Source: Gracilibacillus alcaliphilus
GTDB lineage: Bacteria > Bacillota > Bacilli > Bacillales > Amphibacillaceae
DNA length: 64,000 bases
Assembly: GCF_016909015.1 (NCBI RefSeq)
Contig: NZ_JAFBFA010000026.1
Location: 12,750-76,749, forward strand
Direction: 5' to 3'
The notes below the pieces were generated by a model. That model had not been told where the DNA came from, did no database searches, and saw only the letters and a program-made list of their open reading frames with translations. A program made the position numbers and the translations under genes. Below are positions 9,354-18,691 of the stretch, piece by piece. Position 1 is the first letter of the stretch, and the number at the start of each line of letters is the position of its first letter.

Positions 9354-10102
9354 GACGGTTCACCAACTTCACCTTCTGCGTCATTCTTCACAATAGCTAG
9401 TGTGATGTTATCTTCGCCACCCCGATCATTAGCTAATTGCACCAGCTTTTCACTTACTTCTTCATCTGGTGTATTCATTACAATTTCATGCATCTCTTCG
9501 TCCGATACCTTATTAGATAAACCATCAGAACAAAGAAGCAGTGTTTCATCTTCCTGCCAAGTTATATGGTAAATATCTGGCTCAATTTCAGATTCTGTCC
9601 CTAGTGCTTTTAATATAATATTTCGTTTCGGGTGAACCTGGGCATCCTCTTCTGACAACTGACCTGTGCGGACAAGCTCTCCTACTAAGGAATGATCATC
9701 TGTTACCTGCTTATACTCGGAAGGATTCATCAGGTAAGCCCTGCTGTCTCCCACATGACCAATAATGAGCGTCTCTTTTAAACAAATAGCCGCTACAATC
9801 GTCGTTCCCATTCCTTGATAAGCATGATTTGCTTGGGATTGATCATATATGAGATGGTTCACTTTTTGGATAGTGGTTTTCAGCCAGTCCTTTAAAGAAT
9901 CTACTTCCAGCTGATTAGTCAGCTCGCTCCAATAATCCCCAAGATTATTAACGGCTAACTTACTTGCCACATCACCTGCCTGATGACCGCCCATTCCATC
10001 GGCAACAATAGCTAATACGACATTGTCATTCGCAAAAATGTTCACCGCATCCTCATTTAATTCTCTTACTTTTCCTTTATCTGTTTGGAACCAACACTCC
10101 AT
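9347..10102 (-). CDS. stp: PP2C-type protein phosphatase Stp (PrpC)
   Basis: Metal-dependent Ser/Thr phosphatase that reverses PrkC phosphorylation. 251 residues. PPM motifs are all present: VADGMGGHQAGD near 37, IGHVGDSRAYL near 115, SDGLSN near 186 and GGEDNITLA near 229, supplying the acidic metal ligands. Forms an overlapping pair with prkC. In B. subtilis rlmN lies between rsmB and this gene; here the gap is only 17 bp. Confidence 0.96.
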   Translation of the reverse strand: MECWFQTDKGKVRELNEDAVNIFANDNVVLAIVADGMGGHQAGDVASKLAVNNLGDYWSELTNQLEVDSLKDWLKTTIQKVNHLIYDQSQANHAYQGMGTTIVAAICLKETLIIGHVGDSRAYLMNPSEYKQVTDDHSLVGELVRTGQLSEEDAQVHPKRNIILKALGTESEIEPDIYHITWQEDETLLLCSDGLSNKVSDEEMHEIVMNTPDEEVSEKLVQLANDRGGEDNITLAIVKNDAEGEVGEPSC

Positions 10103-10119
10103 CTTTCACACCTCTTTCT

Positions 10120-11472
10120 TTAGCGGTCTGCCCTTACTAGGCGAGTGATAAAGAATCCATCACTATTTAAATCTTGAGGAAATATTTGCAAACCATATGC
10201 CGTTCTTCCTGAACTTCGCTGCAAGAACTCAGGCAATTCCATAAAAAATGCCGGATCAACCTGATAATTTTCGTGCTGTTGCAGAAAGGCTTGAATAACC
10301 TGTTCATTTTCCTCTTTATCGACCGTACACGTACTGTATATAAGTTTGCCGCCCTTTTTCAACAGCGGTTCCACTTGTTCCAGTATCTCACCTTGAATTC
10401 TAGCTAATTGTATCACATCTTGTTCGGTTTTATGATAGCGAATATCAGGTTTGCTTCTTAGTACACCTAAGCCGGAACATGGTGCATCAATCAGAATGCG
10501 GTCAAAGGTCTCTGCTTGATGCAGTGTTTGTAACATTCTGGCGTCTGAGGCATTAGTCTGAATAGACGTTAACCCAAGTAATTCTGCCTTCTGCTGGACA
10601 AGTCTTACCTTTTTTTGATGAAGATCATAGGCATAGATCACACCTTGATCAATCATTTTCTCTGCTATATGAGTAGCCTTACCGCCAGGTGCACTGCAAG
10701 CATCTAAAATCGTCATTTCTGGTGACAGGTCCATTAATTCTGCTACCAGCATTGAACTTTCATCTTGTATAGTAAAAAGGCCTTCTGCCAATCCTTTTTG
10801 CTTTAATACATTCCCTTTATTGACAATGATTCCTTGTGGAGAAACAACGGATGGCTCTACGGTTAATCCGTCAGCTTGAAGGCGGATCATTAACTCTTCA
10901 CGTGCTATTCGTAATGGCTGCACACGTATAGATATCTGTTTATGCGTCATATTGATCTGGCACATCTTTTCGGTAATAGTGCGGCCATATTGCTGAAGCC
11001 ATCGTTGCACCAGCCATTCTGGGTGACTGGTCTCTACACTGATTCGCTTCCCTTCCTCACTGATTTTCTGATAGTCAGGAAAACCTTGACGTTGAGCAGA
11101 ACGAAGGACACCATTAACAAAATTAGCGATTCCTTTATGCCCTTTGTACTTAGCAATTTCAACAGCTTGATGAATAGCCGCATGATCAGGTACCCGATCC
11201 AAATACTTCATTTGGTAAAAAGTCAGCCAAATCAGCCATTTCACCCAGCGGTCTACCTTCTTTTTGGCTGGTACAAAATGATCTAAATCATAGGACAAGG
11301 TTAGTTTCCGCTGCAAGGTGCCATACACTAATTCTGTCAGCAAGGCACTGTCTCTCGATTCTAATCGATGTTTTTTCAATAATTGATCAATGAGCAAGTG
11401 ACTGTAACCTCCTTGGTCACCAATCCGTACTAAAACATCTAAAGCTAATTGCCTTACATTATAATCACTCAT
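10120..11472 (-). CDS. rsmB: 16S rRNA (cytosine-967-C5)-methyltransferase RsmB
   Basis: Methylates C967 of 16S rRNA using S-adenosylmethionine. 450 residues. An N-terminal NusB-like RNA-binding domain (about 1-135) is followed by a Rossmann methyltransferase. SAM-binding motif DACSAPGGKATHIA near 257; the two conserved cysteines lie in DAPCSGLG and STCTVDKEENE, the latter being the nucleophile in this family. Overlaps fmt by 8 bp. Confidence 0.95.
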   Translation of the reverse strand: MSDYNVRQLALDVLVRIGDQGGYSHLLIDQLLKKHRLESRDSALLTELVYGTLQRKLTLSYDLDHFVPAKKKVDRWVKWLIWLTFYQMKYLDRVPDHAAIHQAVEIAKYKGHKGIANFVNGVLRSAQRQGFPDYQKISEEGKRISVETSHPEWLVQRWLQQYGRTITEKMCQINMTHKQISIRVQPLRIAREELMIRLQADGLTVEPSVVSPQGIIVNKGNVLKQKGLAEGLFTIQDESSMLVAELMDLSPEMTILDACSAPGGKATHIAEKMIDQGVIYAYDLHQKKVRLVQQKAELLGLTSIQTNASDARMLQTLHQAETFDRILIDAPCSGLGVLRSKPDIRYHKTEQDVIQLARIQGEILEQVEPLLKKGGKLIYSTCTVDKEENEQVIQAFLQQHENYQVDPAFFMELPEFLQRSSGRTAYGLQIFPQDLNSDGFFITRLVRADR

Positions 11473-12406
11473 TACCCAATATCTCTCCCACGCGCATATT
11501 ACTGCCTATCCCACGGTAAAAATCAGCTGCTGCCATCTTCTTCTTACCTGCCGGCTGTATTTCTTTCAATACAATCGCTTGTTGATCCCCTACAGCGACC
11601 TCAATACCTTCCTCATTAACAGTTAAGACTGTACCAGGAGCTTGATCGGCTGTATGTTCTGACCGCTCTGCCCGATATACCTTCAGTACGTTCCCTTGCC
11701 ATGTTGTAAACGAAACAGGCCATGGGTGTAGTCCTCTGATTTGGTTATAGACTTGCTGTTGTGATCGGTGCCAATTAATTTTTTCCTGTTCACGCTTAAT
11801 ATTTGGAGCAAATGTTGCCTCTGCGTCATCTTGTGCCACACGATTAGCTTCACCAGCAAAAATCACCGGCAGGGTCTCTGCCAGTAAATCGGCACCGACA
11901 ACTGCTAATTTGTCATGAAGGGAGCCTACATCATCCTGATCGGCAATATCGATTGCCTGCTGGCTAATTATATCTCCGGCGTCCAGTTTCTCCGCCATAT
12001 ACATGATCGTAATACCTGTTTGTTTATGCCCTTCCAAGATCGCATAGTGGATTGGTGCGCCGCCTCTAAGTTTAGGTAAGAGAGAGGCGTGAACATTAAT
12101 ACATCCCAATACTGGAATTTCTAACAGTCCTTTAGGAAGCAACTGGCCGAATGCTGCTGTAATAATAAGATCTGGCTGTCGATCTTGTATCTCTTGATAA
12201 TTATCTTTGATTTTTTCTGGTTGGAAGACAGGAATCTGATGTGCTTCCGCAGCTACTTTAACTGGTGGCGGTGTTAATATTCTCTTTCTGCCTTTGGGTC
12301 TGTCTGGCTGTGTAACGACTAAATCCACATGGTAGCCTTCTGCAATAACGCGCTCTAGCACTGGTACAGCAAAATCAGGCGTGCCCATAAATATTACTTT
12401 TTTCAT
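11465..12406 (-). CDS. fmt: Methionyl-tRNA formyltransferase
   Basis: Formylates initiator Met-tRNA with 10-formyl-tetrahydrofolate. 313 residues, full length. Opening MGTPDFAVPVL, the folate site HASLLPKLRGGAPI near 110 with the catalytic Asn-His pair just before it, and the GDI motif near 146. A C-terminal tRNA-binding OB-like domain runs from about 205. It starts 12 bp after priA. The deformylase gene def, normally between priA and fmt, is not here. Confidence 0.97.
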   Translation of the reverse strand: MKKVIFMGTPDFAVPVLERVIAEGYHVDLVVTQPDRPKGRKRILTPPPVKVAAEAHQIPVFQPEKIKDNYQEIQDRQPDLIITAAFGQLLPKGLLEIPVLGCINVHASLLPKLRGGAPIHYAILEGHKQTGITIMYMAEKLDAGDIISQQAIDIADQDDVGSLHDKLAVVGADLLAETLPVIFAGEANRVAQDDAEATFAPNIKREQEKINWHRSQQQVYNQIRGLHPWPVSFTTWQGNVLKVYRAERSEHTADQAPGTVLTVNEEGIEVAVGDQQAIVLKEIQPAGKKKMAAADFYRGIGSNMRVGEILGNE

Positions 12407-12418
12407 TTTATTGCTCCT

Positions 12419-14827
12419 TTACATGAATGAGTACGGTTCAAAGTCAACCTGAATAGTAAGGTTATCTCGGTGTACCTCTTCATTATAATGTTGCTGGATT
12501 TTTCGAATGATATCTCTTTGATTTGGTTCATCCTTATATTTTACCATGCACTGATAACGATATCTATTATTTATACGAACCATTGGAGAAGGAGTTGGCC
12601 CTAAGACTCTGGCATCTGGTGATAAATGCTTAAATAACAGCTTACAAATCGTGCGAGTCACCTCTTCTGCCTTGAATGCATTGGCATGTGTGACCGTGAT
12701 CAATGTCAGATAATAATAAGGCGGATAACCAAAGCTACGCCTCATTTCCATTTCCTGTGAAAAGAACTGTTGATAATTATATTGGCTCGCATACTCGATG
12801 CTGTAATGTTCCGGTGTATATGTCTGAATGACTACTTCACCAGGCAATTTGTGTCTGCCTGCCCGACCGCTTACTTGGGTAAGCAGCTGAAAAGTTTTTT
12901 CAGAGGAACGAAAATCTGGCAAATGCAGCATCGTATCAATGGCTAGTACACCTACTAAGGTCACATTGGCAAAGTCCAAACCTTTGGCAATCATTTGTGT
13001 ACCTAATAAAATTTGTGCCTTTCCCTGGCCAAATTGTTCTAACAAACGTTTATGGGAACCTTTCCGACGGGTGGTATCCACATCCATACGGATAACTGTT
13101 GCTTCAGGGATATGTTCTTTCAATGACTCCTCTACCTTCTGTGTACCTGTACCAAAATAGCGGATCGTGTTGCTGCCGCACGATGTACACTCTTTAACCA
13201 TTGGCACCTGATAATCACAATAGTGACACTTCAACTGGTGGGAACTCTTATGATAGGTTAAGGCAATATCACAGTTCGGACACTTCATCACTTCCCCACA
13301 TTCCCGACACATCACAAAAGTAGAATAGCCTCTGCGGTTAAGAAATAAAACAACTTGTTCCCCTCGGTCTATTCGTGTTTGAATAGCTTCCAGCAGCCTT
13401 CGCGAAAACATGGAGCGATTTCCTGCATGCAGTTCATCACGCATATCGACAACCTCCACTGGAGGCATCTCCGTATTGTTCATTCGGTCTGGCATATTCA
13501 GCAAATGGTAGACACCCTTTTTAGCTCGTGCATATGATTCCAGCATAGGGGTAGCACTGCCTAATACAATAGGACAATGGTGAAAAGTACCTCGCCATTT
13601 GGCTATCTCTCGTGCATGGTAACGAGGTTGTTCATCCTGTTTATAACTGGTTTCGTGTTCTTCATCAATTATAATAATGCCTATGTTTTCAAAAGGGGCA
13701 AAGATAGCAGACCTTGCACCAACTACTACCTTCACCTCTTTCTTATGAATCTTCGTCCATTCATCAAATTTCTCACCAGGTGATAAGGCGCTATGTAAGA
13801 CAGCAACCTGTGAACCAAATCTTCCTTTAAAGCGCTGGACCATTTGCGGGGTCAATGAAATCTCAGGGACTAACACAATTGCCTCTTGTCCCTGCTCAAT
13901 CACCTTGGCAATCGCTTGTAGATAGACTTCTGTCTTCCCGCTCCCTGTCACCCCGTGTAACAGAAACACCTCGTTTTCTGCTTGATCGATGGCCTGATGG
14001 ATTGGATCCAACGCCTCTTGCTGTTGTTTGCTGAGAGGTAATGGCTCTGTTCGCTGAAAATGTTCGGCTTGAAAAGGATCTCTGTAGACCTTTTTCTCTA
14101 CTGTTTTTAGAAGGTCTTTCTTAATTAATTGATTTACGGTGGAGGATGTTGTTTGCAACTTTTTAAACAATTCCTGTTTTTCGATCGGTTCCGGATATTG
14201 GATAAAATATTCGATAATCTCTTTTTGTTTCTTTGCCCGTGCAGAGATATCCTCTATTGCTTCTTCTAATATCAACAGGTCTTTATTTGGTGCAACGAAA
14301 GTTTTTGTTTTATTTGTCTCTTTCGATTTGACAATGTAATTTATGTGAAGATGACCTTGATTTACTTCCTCGAGTAATTGCTTATGATCACCATTTCGTT
14401 CGATAAATTCTTGGTAGTCTATCACCGCTCGTCCAGCAAATAGCTGCTGGAATGCCGGTGATAGATCTACCTCTGTTAATGCTTCAATTTCTTTTTTGTA
14501 ACTGGCTTTCAGCACTTGCGGCAACATGGCTTGAAAGGTTTGAATATAGAAACTAGTCGTCTGTTCACTAATCCACTTGCCCAGTTCTAACAATTCTTCT
14601 GTTAAAATAGGGTGAATATCTAACACTTCATCAATGTCCTTCAGCTTGTCCCACTCAGATTGAGAAACAACATCCAGCACAAACCCCATCACCTTACGAG
14701 GTCCAAATGGCACCGACACACGCATTCCCTTCTCCACAATATCTTCTAATGGCGGAGGGATTAGGTAATCAAAAGTATGATTGGTCTGATTGGTGGGGAC
14801 ATCTACGATTACTTGCGCAATCAACAT
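12419..14827 (-). CDS. priA: Primosomal replication restart helicase PriA
   Basis: Loads the replicative helicase at stalled forks. 802 residues. An N-terminal 3'-DNA-binding domain is followed by a winged-helix segment. Walker A GVTGSGKTEVY near 292, DEEH box near 387, and the helicase C half with GRAGR near 660. Eight cysteines in CRECGEVMKCPNC, CHYC and CTSC (about 505-555) form the two family zinc sites. Sits between coaBC and fmt as in B. subtilis. Confidence 0.97.
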   Translation of the reverse strand: MLIAQVIVDVPTNQTNHTFDYLIPPPLEDIVEKGMRVSVPFGPRKVMGFVLDVVSQSEWDKLKDIDEVLDIHPILTEELLELGKWISEQTTSFYIQTFQAMLPQVLKASYKKEIEALTEVDLSPAFQQLFAGRAVIDYQEFIERNGDHKQLLEEVNQGHLHINYIVKSKETNKTKTFVAPNKDLLILEEAIEDISARAKKQKEIIEYFIQYPEPIEKQELFKKLQTTSSTVNQLIKKDLLKTVEKKVYRDPFQAEHFQRTEPLPLSKQQQEALDPIHQAIDQAENEVFLLHGVTGSGKTEVYLQAIAKVIEQGQEAIVLVPEISLTPQMVQRFKGRFGSQVAVLHSALSPGEKFDEWTKIHKKEVKVVVGARSAIFAPFENIGIIIIDEEHETSYKQDEQPRYHAREIAKWRGTFHHCPIVLGSATPMLESYARAKKGVYHLLNMPDRMNNTEMPPVEVVDMRDELHAGNRSMFSRRLLEAIQTRIDRGEQVVLFLNRRGYSTFVMCRECGEVMKCPNCDIALTYHKSSHQLKCHYCDYQVPMVKECTSCGSNTIRYFGTGTQKVEESLKEHIPEATVIRMDVDTTRRKGSHKRLLEQFGQGKAQILLGTQMIAKGLDFANVTLVGVLAIDTMLHLPDFRSSEKTFQLLTQVSGRAGRHKLPGEVVIQTYTPEHYSIEYASQYNYQQFFSQEMEMRRSFGYPPYYYLTLITVTHANAFKAEEVTRTICKLLFKHLSPDARVLGPTPSPMVRINNRYRYQCMVKYKDEPNQRDIIRKIQQHYNEEVHRDNLTIQVDFEPYSFM

Positions 14828-14829
14828 AT

Positions 14830-16029
14830 TTAACCCTTCCTTATTTGATCATCAATTAGTCCAATGACTTGTTCAGCAATTTCTAGTTTACTCGCTTGCT
14901 TAATTGCTTGTTCTGTTCCATCTTTGGTCATAAAAATAACCTCATTTTGATCAGAATCAAAACCAATATCACGACGGCTGACATCATTTAAAACAATCGC
15001 ATCTAAATGTTTACGCTCTAGCTTATCTTTTCCATAATTCTTAATATCTTGTGTTTCAGCAGCAAATCCCACCAGGAACTGTTGTTGTTTGTGCTCCCCA
15101 AGATATTGGAGGATATCCACATTACGTTCCATCTCAACTGACCATTCCTGCTTCTGTTTTTTCATCTTCTGATCCAGAACCGCTTTTGGTCGATAGTCTG
15201 CTACCGCTGCCGTTTTAATCACGAGATCCATCTCAGCAAATCGCTCGGTAACTTCTGCAAACATTTCCTGTGCTGTCGTTACCGGAATATGTTCTACCAA
15301 AGGCGGGACAGTTAAATGGGTAGGTCCAGAGACTAAATAAACTTCAGCCCCTTGTTCAGCCGCTTTTTGTGCTAAGGCATAACCCATTTTTCCAGAAGAA
15401 TAATTGGTGAAATAACGAACTGGATCGATCGGTTCCCTTGTCGGGCCTGCCGTAACAAGTACCTTTTTACCAGCCCACTTATTAGAACGATTGTTATCCT
15501 TCTCTAATACACGTACGATTTGCTCTGGTTCTTCTAATCTGCCTTTGCCAACATAACCGCAAGCCAAATAGCCGTCACCTGGCTCAATAAAACGATAACC
15601 CCAAGCTGCTAAAGCCGTCATATTTTGAATCACTGCTGGATGCTGATACATATGAACATTCATAGCTGGGGCGACATAGATATCTGCCTCTGTTGCTAAT
15701 AAAGTGGTTGTCAGCATATCATCTGCGATACCATTAGCCAGTTTTCCCAGCAGGTTAGCCGTGGCAGGAGCCAATACCACTAGATCAGCCCAATCGGCCA
15801 AATCAATATGAGCAATTTTTGCCGGATCCTTTTCATCAAAGGTATCGGTATAAACAGGATTTCTTGAGATGGCTTGAAACGTCAATGGTGTCACAAACTC
15901 AGCCGCATGATCGGTCATGATAACCTTGACCTCTGCACCTGCCTGTGTCAGTTTACTTGTCAGTGCTACGGCTTTGTAAACGGCAATCCCGCCAGATACA
16001 CCTAAAAGTATCTTTTTTCCTTTTAGCAT
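14830..16029 (-). CDS. coaBC: Bifunctional phosphopantothenoylcysteine decarboxylase / synthetase CoaBC
   Basis: Two successive steps of coenzyme A synthesis: ligation of cysteine to 4'-phosphopantothenate and decarboxylation with FMN. 399 residues from the ATG at 16029, chosen because GGAGG lies just upstream and MLKGKKILLGVSGGIA is the family start; the frame is open further upstream but without support. CoaC domain with PAMNVHMY and the Cys-bearing ACGYVGKGRL; the CoaB domain follows from about residue 188 (VTAGPTREPIDPVRY). Confidence 0.96.
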   Translation of the reverse strand: MLKGKKILLGVSGGIAVYKAVALTSKLTQAGAEVKVIMTDHAAEFVTPLTFQAISRNPVYTDTFDEKDPAKIAHIDLADWADLVVLAPATANLLGKLANGIADDMLTTTLLATEADIYVAPAMNVHMYQHPAVIQNMTALAAWGYRFIEPGDGYLACGYVGKGRLEEPEQIVRVLEKDNNRSNKWAGKKVLVTAGPTREPIDPVRYFTNYSSGKMGYALAQKAAEQGAEVYLVSGPTHLTVPPLVEHIPVTTAQEMFAEVTERFAEMDLVIKTAAVADYRPKAVLDQKMKKQKQEWSVEMERNVDILQYLGEHKQQQFLVGFAAETQDIKNYGKDKLERKHLDAIVLNDVSRRDIGFDSDQNEVIFMTKDGTEQAIKQASKLEIAEQVIGLIDDQIRKG

Positions 16030-16061
16030 TTCCACTACCTCCTTCAAGCTGATAGAAGAAA

Positions 16062-16088
16062 CCCTCGCAAGCCTAAGCAATGCGAGGG
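16062..16088 (-). terminator. Terminator-like hairpin between rpoZ and coaBC
   Basis: Perfect 8-bp arms CCCTCGCA and TGCGAGGG around an 11-nt loop. Only a short T-rich tail follows on the minus strand, so it may be a partial terminator or an RNA-stability hairpin. Confidence 0.5.
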
Positions 16089-16153
16089 AAGATTCTTTTA
16101 TCACTGTACAAGCCATTTTTGAGAGCATACTGCCCTTGGCTTATGATCATTCC

Positions 16154-16372
16154 TTATTCATTAACAAGCTGCTCTTGATCTGGATCAACTGTCAGCTTCT
16201 CATCCAAAATCTCTTCCAAGGCAAGCCCTACATATGTTGCCGCTTTTGGTGATTCTACTAAATGGGAATCATTCACTTGAATCTGACGGGCACGTCGGGC
16301 AGCCAATGTCACTAACGTATATTTGGAATTAATACGAGTTTGTAACTTATCGATGGATGGTTCTAAAATCAT
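16154..16372 (-). CDS. rpoZ: DNA-directed RNA polymerase omega subunit
   Basis: Small subunit that helps assemble beta-prime. 72 residues with the omega motifs MILEPSIDKL and the RRARQI helix, and the AALEEI-like segment LALEEILDEK. The ATG overlaps the gmk stop (ATGA), the standard gmk-rpoZ coupling. Confidence 0.95.
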   Translation of the reverse strand: MILEPSIDKLQTRINSKYTLVTLAARRARQIQVNDSHLVESPKAATYVGLALEEILDEKLTVDPDQEQLVNE

Positions 16373-16995
16373 TTATCATCTACCTCCAATAATACTTTAT
16401 TATATTGTTTTGCTACTCTTTCTCGTTTGCAATGTTCGCTTTGAACAATAGCCTGGACCTTTTTCACTGCAGTGTCGACATTGTCATTTACGACTACGTA
16501 ATCATAATAATCCATCATTTCGATTTCGTTACGCGCTTCAATCAAGCGATTCGTAATCAGATCCTCTGTTTCTGTGCCTCGGTCTACAATGCGATTCTTT
16601 AACTCTTCCAGGCTTGGCGGTATTAAGAAAATAAACACACCTTGAGGAAAATTCTTCTTTACTTGCATGGCTCCTTGCACTTCAATTTCCAGAAATACAT
16701 CATGACCTTGCTCTATCGTTTCCTCCACATATTCCCGTGGTGTCCCATAATAGTTGCCGACATATTCAGCATACTCTAACATTTTTCCCTGCTGAATCAT
16801 TTCCTCAAATTGTTCTCTTGTGCGGTAGAAGTAATCTATACCTTCTTTTTCTCCTGCCCGCATAGCTCTGGTCGTCATGGAAATGGAGTATTTCAAATTA
16901 GTATCCTGTTCAAATAAAGCCTTCCTTACTGTGCCTTTCCCTACTCCAGATGGACCGGAAAGTATAAATAATATTCCCTTCTCTTCTATCAACAT
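16369..16995 (-). CDS. gmk: Guanylate kinase
   Basis: Phosphorylates GMP to GDP with ATP. 208 residues. P-loop GPSGVGKGT near residue 11, GMP-binding SMTTRAMRAGEKEG near 37, and lid region with R residues near 135-150. The ATG at 16995 is used because TTAGGAGGAAAT precedes it; an in-frame TTG at 17022 lies upstream of that ribosome binding site, partly inside a repeat element, and is unlikely. The remA-gmk gap is occupied by a MITE-like repeat. Confidence 0.97.
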   Translation of the reverse strand: MLIEEKGILFILSGPSGVGKGTVRKALFEQDTNLKYSISMTTRAMRAGEKEGIDYFYRTREQFEEMIQQGKMLEYAEYVGNYYGTPREYVEETIEQGHDVFLEIEVQGAMQVKKNFPQGVFIFLIPPSLEELKNRIVDRGTETEDLITNRLIEARNEIEMMDYYDYVVVNDNVDTAVKKVQAIVQSEHCKRERVAKQYNKVLLEVDDK

Positions 16996-17014
16996 ATTTC
17001 CTCCTAATTGGTGC

Positions 17015-17258
17015 GTGTTCAAAAGGTTCGATAAAAATGACCATCATCGGTTAAGTTCGCAACGTCCTGTTGCAACACCGATACTAGCACATCGTGTGCG
17101 TCGAAAGTTCAAGGCAGCGCCAGTTTGAGTAACGGACTTGCGCAGGCTGTGTTGACTTCTGCGTTACCCACAAGATGCGGGTAATCTTAGTTGAGGTTCC
17201 TCTATCGCCAACTCCGACATTCGCCGTGTCATTTTTATTGGGCTTTTTGAACATCCTC
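17015..17258 (-). mobile_element. MITE-like interspersed repeat, copy 1 (between remA and gmk)
   Basis: About 244 bp bounded by inverted ends: TGTTCAAAAGGTTC at the left and a GGGCTTTTTGAACA terminus at the right. Its right ~120 bp closely match the repeat at 36245-36459, including the blocks GTTGACTTCT, CGTTACCCACA and GCCAACTCCGACATTCGCCG. It begins two bases after the remA stop and ends just before the gmk ribosome binding site, in the same orientation to transcription as copy 2. No clear target duplication remains, and the left half carries a different internal segment, so it looks older. Confidence 0.75.
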
Positions 17259-17260
17259 TA

Positions 17261-17521
17261 TTAATCTTCGTTGATTTCTTCGTGACTAAGCACTCGCTGT
17301 CCTACTGTTTCCGGCTGCACAGCCGATAATACAACATGATCACTATCCGTAATAATAACCGCCCTTGTTCTTCTGCCATATGTAGCATCTACTAGTTTAT
17401 TATTGTCCCTTGCAACCGTAATAATACGTTTAATTGGTGCTGACTCTGGTGAAACAATAGAAATTACTCTATTAGCGGATACCACATTTCCAAAACCGAT
17501 ATTGATTAATTTCAAGTTCAC
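17261..17521 (-). CDS. remA: Extracellular matrix regulator RemA (YlzA)
   Basis: DNA-binding activator of biofilm matrix and osmoprotection genes in B. subtilis. 86 residues from the GTG at 17521, preceded by AAGGGGGA; the frame extends upstream but the family start is (M)NLKLINIGFGNVV. The conserved core SANRVISIVSPESAPIKR and the DATYGRRTRAVI segment are intact. Lies between yicC and gmk as in B. subtilis. Confidence 0.95.
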   Translation of the reverse strand: MNLKLINIGFGNVVSANRVISIVSPESAPIKRIITVARDNNKLVDATYGRRTRAVIITDSDHVVLSAVQPETVGQRVLSHEEINED

Positions 17522-17681
17522 TTCAAGTTCCCCCTTATAATATTTAGAAAAGCAAAAGCGACTGTCTTTAAAAACAGAAGCAATATAAAGAAAAACTTGA
17601 CTTATCATTGCCTAAGATAGTTAAAGTTATGTTTTTCCCTTTGCCTTTGTTCTCTGCCAATTGTCCGATTTAGAACAATCA

Positions 17682-18560
17682 TTATTCAATATTTTGAATT
17701 TGCTCTTTGATTTTTTCTGTTTCGCTTTTCAAGTACACAATTTGTTCACTGATCCAAGGATCATTTGACTTGGAACCGATCGTGTTTAATTCACGATTTA
17801 GTTCTTGCACAATAAAATCTAATTTTCTGCCAATTGGTTTTCTTTCTTTGACGATCTCTTGGAATTGATCTAAATGACTCCCTATTCGCGTGATTTCTTC
17901 CGTAACATCACCCTTTTCTGCTAAAAGGGCGACTTCTGTAAGCATTCTTGTTTCATCGTAAACAGGCGTATGTTCAAGATATTGCTTGATACGGCTCATT
18001 ATTCGCTCTTGGTATTCTATTATAACAATTTTTCGCCGTTCACCCAACAATTTTATTTTTTCTTCCATCTTTTTCACACGCTCCTGTATGTCTTTCGCTA
18101 ATACATCCCCTTCCTTTTGCCGCATATCGTGGAGCTGATTTACGGCAGACTCTAACACATGTACTACCTTGGATTCTACACTCGAATAGTCTGCTTCTTG
18201 TTCTTGCAGTTGAAAAACATCTGGAAAACCAGCCAACAGCTCTATCGTGATGTCACCTGTTAATCGGTACGTGCTCTGTAATTTCTCCAGCTGTTCCATA
18301 TATTGCTTCGCCAAGTCCCAGTTCGTCTCTACTATTTGCGGACTAACACTTGCCCCTGAGATATGCAATGAAACAGACACTTTGCCGCGTTTGACATGCT
18401 GCTGTACGATCTGCTTTAATTGATTTTCAATCGGGAAGAGAAAAGAAGGCATTTGAAAAGTAATGTCCAGATAGCGGTGATTAACTGCCTTGACCTCTAC
18501 TTGTATAGTCAATCCTTCAGAGCGATACTCTTCCCTGCCAAACCCTGTCATGCTCAACAT
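17682..18560 (-). CDS. yicC: YicC-family endoribonuclease (YloC)
   Basis: YicC/YloC family, reported to be a metal-dependent endoribonuclease. 292 residues from the ATG at 18560, which gives the family opening MLSMTGFGR. N-terminal YicC domain (about 1-155), then the DUF1732 domain with helical MRQKEGDVLAKDI and a C-terminal QELNRELNTIGSKS signature with Glu and Asn residues typical of the family. Divergent from rqcH. No strong ribosome binding site is visible. Confidence 0.93.
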   Translation of the reverse strand: MLSMTGFGREEYRSEGLTIQVEVKAVNHRYLDITFQMPSFLFPIENQLKQIVQQHVKRGKVSVSLHISGASVSPQIVETNWDLAKQYMEQLEKLQSTYRLTGDITIELLAGFPDVFQLQEQEADYSSVESKVVHVLESAVNQLHDMRQKEGDVLAKDIQERVKKMEEKIKLLGERRKIVIIEYQERIMSRIKQYLEHTPVYDETRMLTEVALLAEKGDVTEEITRIGSHLDQFQEIVKERKPIGRKLDFIVQELNRELNTIGSKSNDPWISEQIVYLKSETEKIKEQIQNIE

Positions 18561-18663
18561 CTCTCTATCACATCCATCATCAATAGTAATCCATATATAT
18601 CCTACCAAAGGTAAACAAGTAAATACAAATAATTCTTTGCAAGCCGTCTCTGTTTAGATAATA

Positions 18664-18672
18664 TGCTATAAT
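18664..18672 (+). promoter_or_regulatory. Extended -10 promoter for rqcH
   Basis: TGCTATAAT, a perfect extended -10, lies 20 bp before the rqcH start. No good -35 is seen at the right distance, as is usual for extended -10 promoters. Confidence 0.6.
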
Positions 18673-18691
18673 GATAAATTGAGGTGATAAC

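Noticed and set aside
16995..17022. Longer gmk start at TTG 17022
   Set aside because: It lies upstream of the gmk ribosome binding site and partly within the repeat element; ATG 16995 has ideal spacing.
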